The notes under the pieces are model-generated. The model saw nothing but the letters and a program-made list of their open reading frames with translations. It did not search any database and was not told the DNA's origin. A program made the translations under genes and the position numbers. From JAHWKV01 sp040905365 (GTDB lineage: Bacteria > Actinomycetota > CADDZG01 > JAHWKV01): a stretch of 14,082 bases of DNA. Of the stretch, positions 13,514 to 14,082 are shown piece by piece (position 1 is the stretch's first letter; each line of letters begins with the position of its first letter). The stretch covers positions 1 to 14,082 of the forward strand of contig JBBDRQ010000001.1 in assembly GCA_040905365.1 (NCBI GenBank), given 5' to 3'.

Positions 13514-14082
13514 ATGGTAGAAGATGTTTCTGTGAATTCTGGTTCCCCGGATCGCCCGAACGCCACCGCAGCCTCGTTGCTGGGCTTTTTGTACTGGCAG
13601 CCGCTCAGCGGCGGGGACCTGACCAACTTGGTCGAGGCCTCCATTGCCAACTTCTGGAACGTTACGCGCAGCCAGATCTACCGGGAGCTGCTTACATTGA
13701 GTCGCGACGGGTTGGTCGAGTCGTCCGAGGCGGGGGCCCGCGGACGCCGGACGTTTACCATCACCGATCAGGGGCGGGCGGTGTTCAAGCAGTGGCTGGG
13801 CGAACCTCCCGGGCCGGATCTCATGCGCTCACCATTTTTGCTCAAATTCTTCTTCGGGTTACTGCTTGACCGTACCACCGTCGAGGACTTCGTTGAAGGC
13901 TACCGGCAGGGACACCAAAAGCGGCTCGAATACTTCCGGCAGGTGGTTCCGCAAATTGCCGAGTCCGACCCCATACCAGCTCACGTGGCCAAATTGGGGG
14001 TTGCAATTCAAGAGGTGATCCTGGACTGGCTGGACGCCATCCCGTGGGAGCACTGGGACGAAGCCGAGGCGGATCCGCCGGA
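13514..14082 (+). CDS. PadR-family transcriptional regulator (partial, 3' end beyond the window)
   Basis: An open frame runs from ATG 13514 to the window edge, 189 codons with no stop. It encodes an N-terminal winged helix (ATAASLLGFLYWQPLSGGDL, then RSQIYRELLTLSRDGLV, wing with GARGRRTFTITDQGRAVF) and a helical C-terminal part (FLLKFFFGLLLD, later EYFRQVVPQIAE and VILDWLDAIPWEHW), the PadR/Vir_act_alpha_C layout. PadR proteins are usually repressors that respond to small molecules and often control efflux genes. GTG 13532, six codons in, is an alternative start and is preceded by AGAAGA; ATG 13514 has no clear site. It is divergent from the response regulator with about 80 bp between them, so both promoters share that gap. 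The effector and targets are unknown. Confidence 0.88.
   Translation, partial: MVEDVSVNSGSPDRPNATAASLLGFLYWQPLSGGDLTNLVEASIANFWNVTRSQIYRELLTLSRDGLVESSEAGARGRRTFTITDQGRAVFKQWLGEPPGPDLMRSPFLLKFFFGLLLDRTTVEDFVEGYRQGHQKRLEYFRQVVPQIAESDPIPAHVAKLGVAIQEVILDWLDAIPWEHWDEAEADPP

Noticed and set aside
1..14082. CRISPR array, insertion sequence or phage genes
   Set aside because: No regular spaced repeats, transposase or integrase motifs, or terminal inverted repeats were seen on either strand.

Overview
The window is GC-rich, tightly packed chromosomal DNA that looks actinobacterial. It has many GTG and TTG starts, 4-nt start/stop overlaps, and -10-like hexamers placed 6-7 nt before start codons that lack a Shine-Dalgarno (leaderless pattern). 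It also carries gene order shared with Mycobacterium tuberculosis: mec-cysO-cysM (Rv1334-Rv1336), then the Rv1339 metallo-beta-lactamase-fold protein, rph (Rv1340) and rdgB (Rv1341). The exact lineage cannot be read from the sequence; an uncultivated actinobacterial group is a guess. I see no mobile element, CRISPR array or phage gene.

Left part (1-4380). A partial YcxB-like membrane protein gene runs off the left edge on the minus strand. Divergent from it is a two-gene thiol-oxidation operon: a DsbB/BdbC-type membrane oxidoreductase and a membrane-anchored thioredoxin-fold partner with a WCPHC active site. Convergent to these, on the minus strand, are an unrecognised helical protein with an internal repeat and an ABC-F ATPase that most likely starts at a TTG (4380).

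Centre (4545-9622). The most notable gene is selD, selenophosphate synthetase. Its reading frame starts at ATG 4557 and passes through an in-frame TGA (4599-4601) exactly where the catalytic Cys/Sec of the family lies (context SHGAG-U-ACK). The TGA is followed at once by a hairpin with bacterial SECIS geometry. SelD is therefore predicted to be a selenoprotein, and a caller that treats TGA as stop would begin it at GTG 4638 and lose the active site. selD overlaps mec by 4 nt and heads an apparent selD-mec-cysO-cysM operon. This couples selenium activation to cysteine synthesis on a thiocarboxylated carrier protein (CysO), with CysM as sulfhydrylase and Mec as the JAMM protease that releases cysteine. 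The CysO here ends in Gly-Gly-Ala-Leu, so its tail must be trimmed before thiocarboxylation. The MBL-fold phosphodiesterase-like gene, RNase PH and the RdgB nucleotide pyrophosphatase follow, then a tRNA-Leu(UAG) on the other strand.

Right part (9690-14082). A solute-binding lipoprotein gene is followed after 8 nt by a NarL-type sensor kinase. A LuxR/NarL response regulator lies convergent and overlaps the kinase gene by 28 bp at the 3' ends. With no transporter permease in view, this looks like a three-part extracytoplasmic sensing module. A PadR-family regulator, divergent from the response regulator, runs off the right edge.

Taken together the window holds thiol/selenium chemistry (disulfide formation, selenophosphate, cysteine synthesis), RNA and nucleotide housekeeping, and one signalling module.
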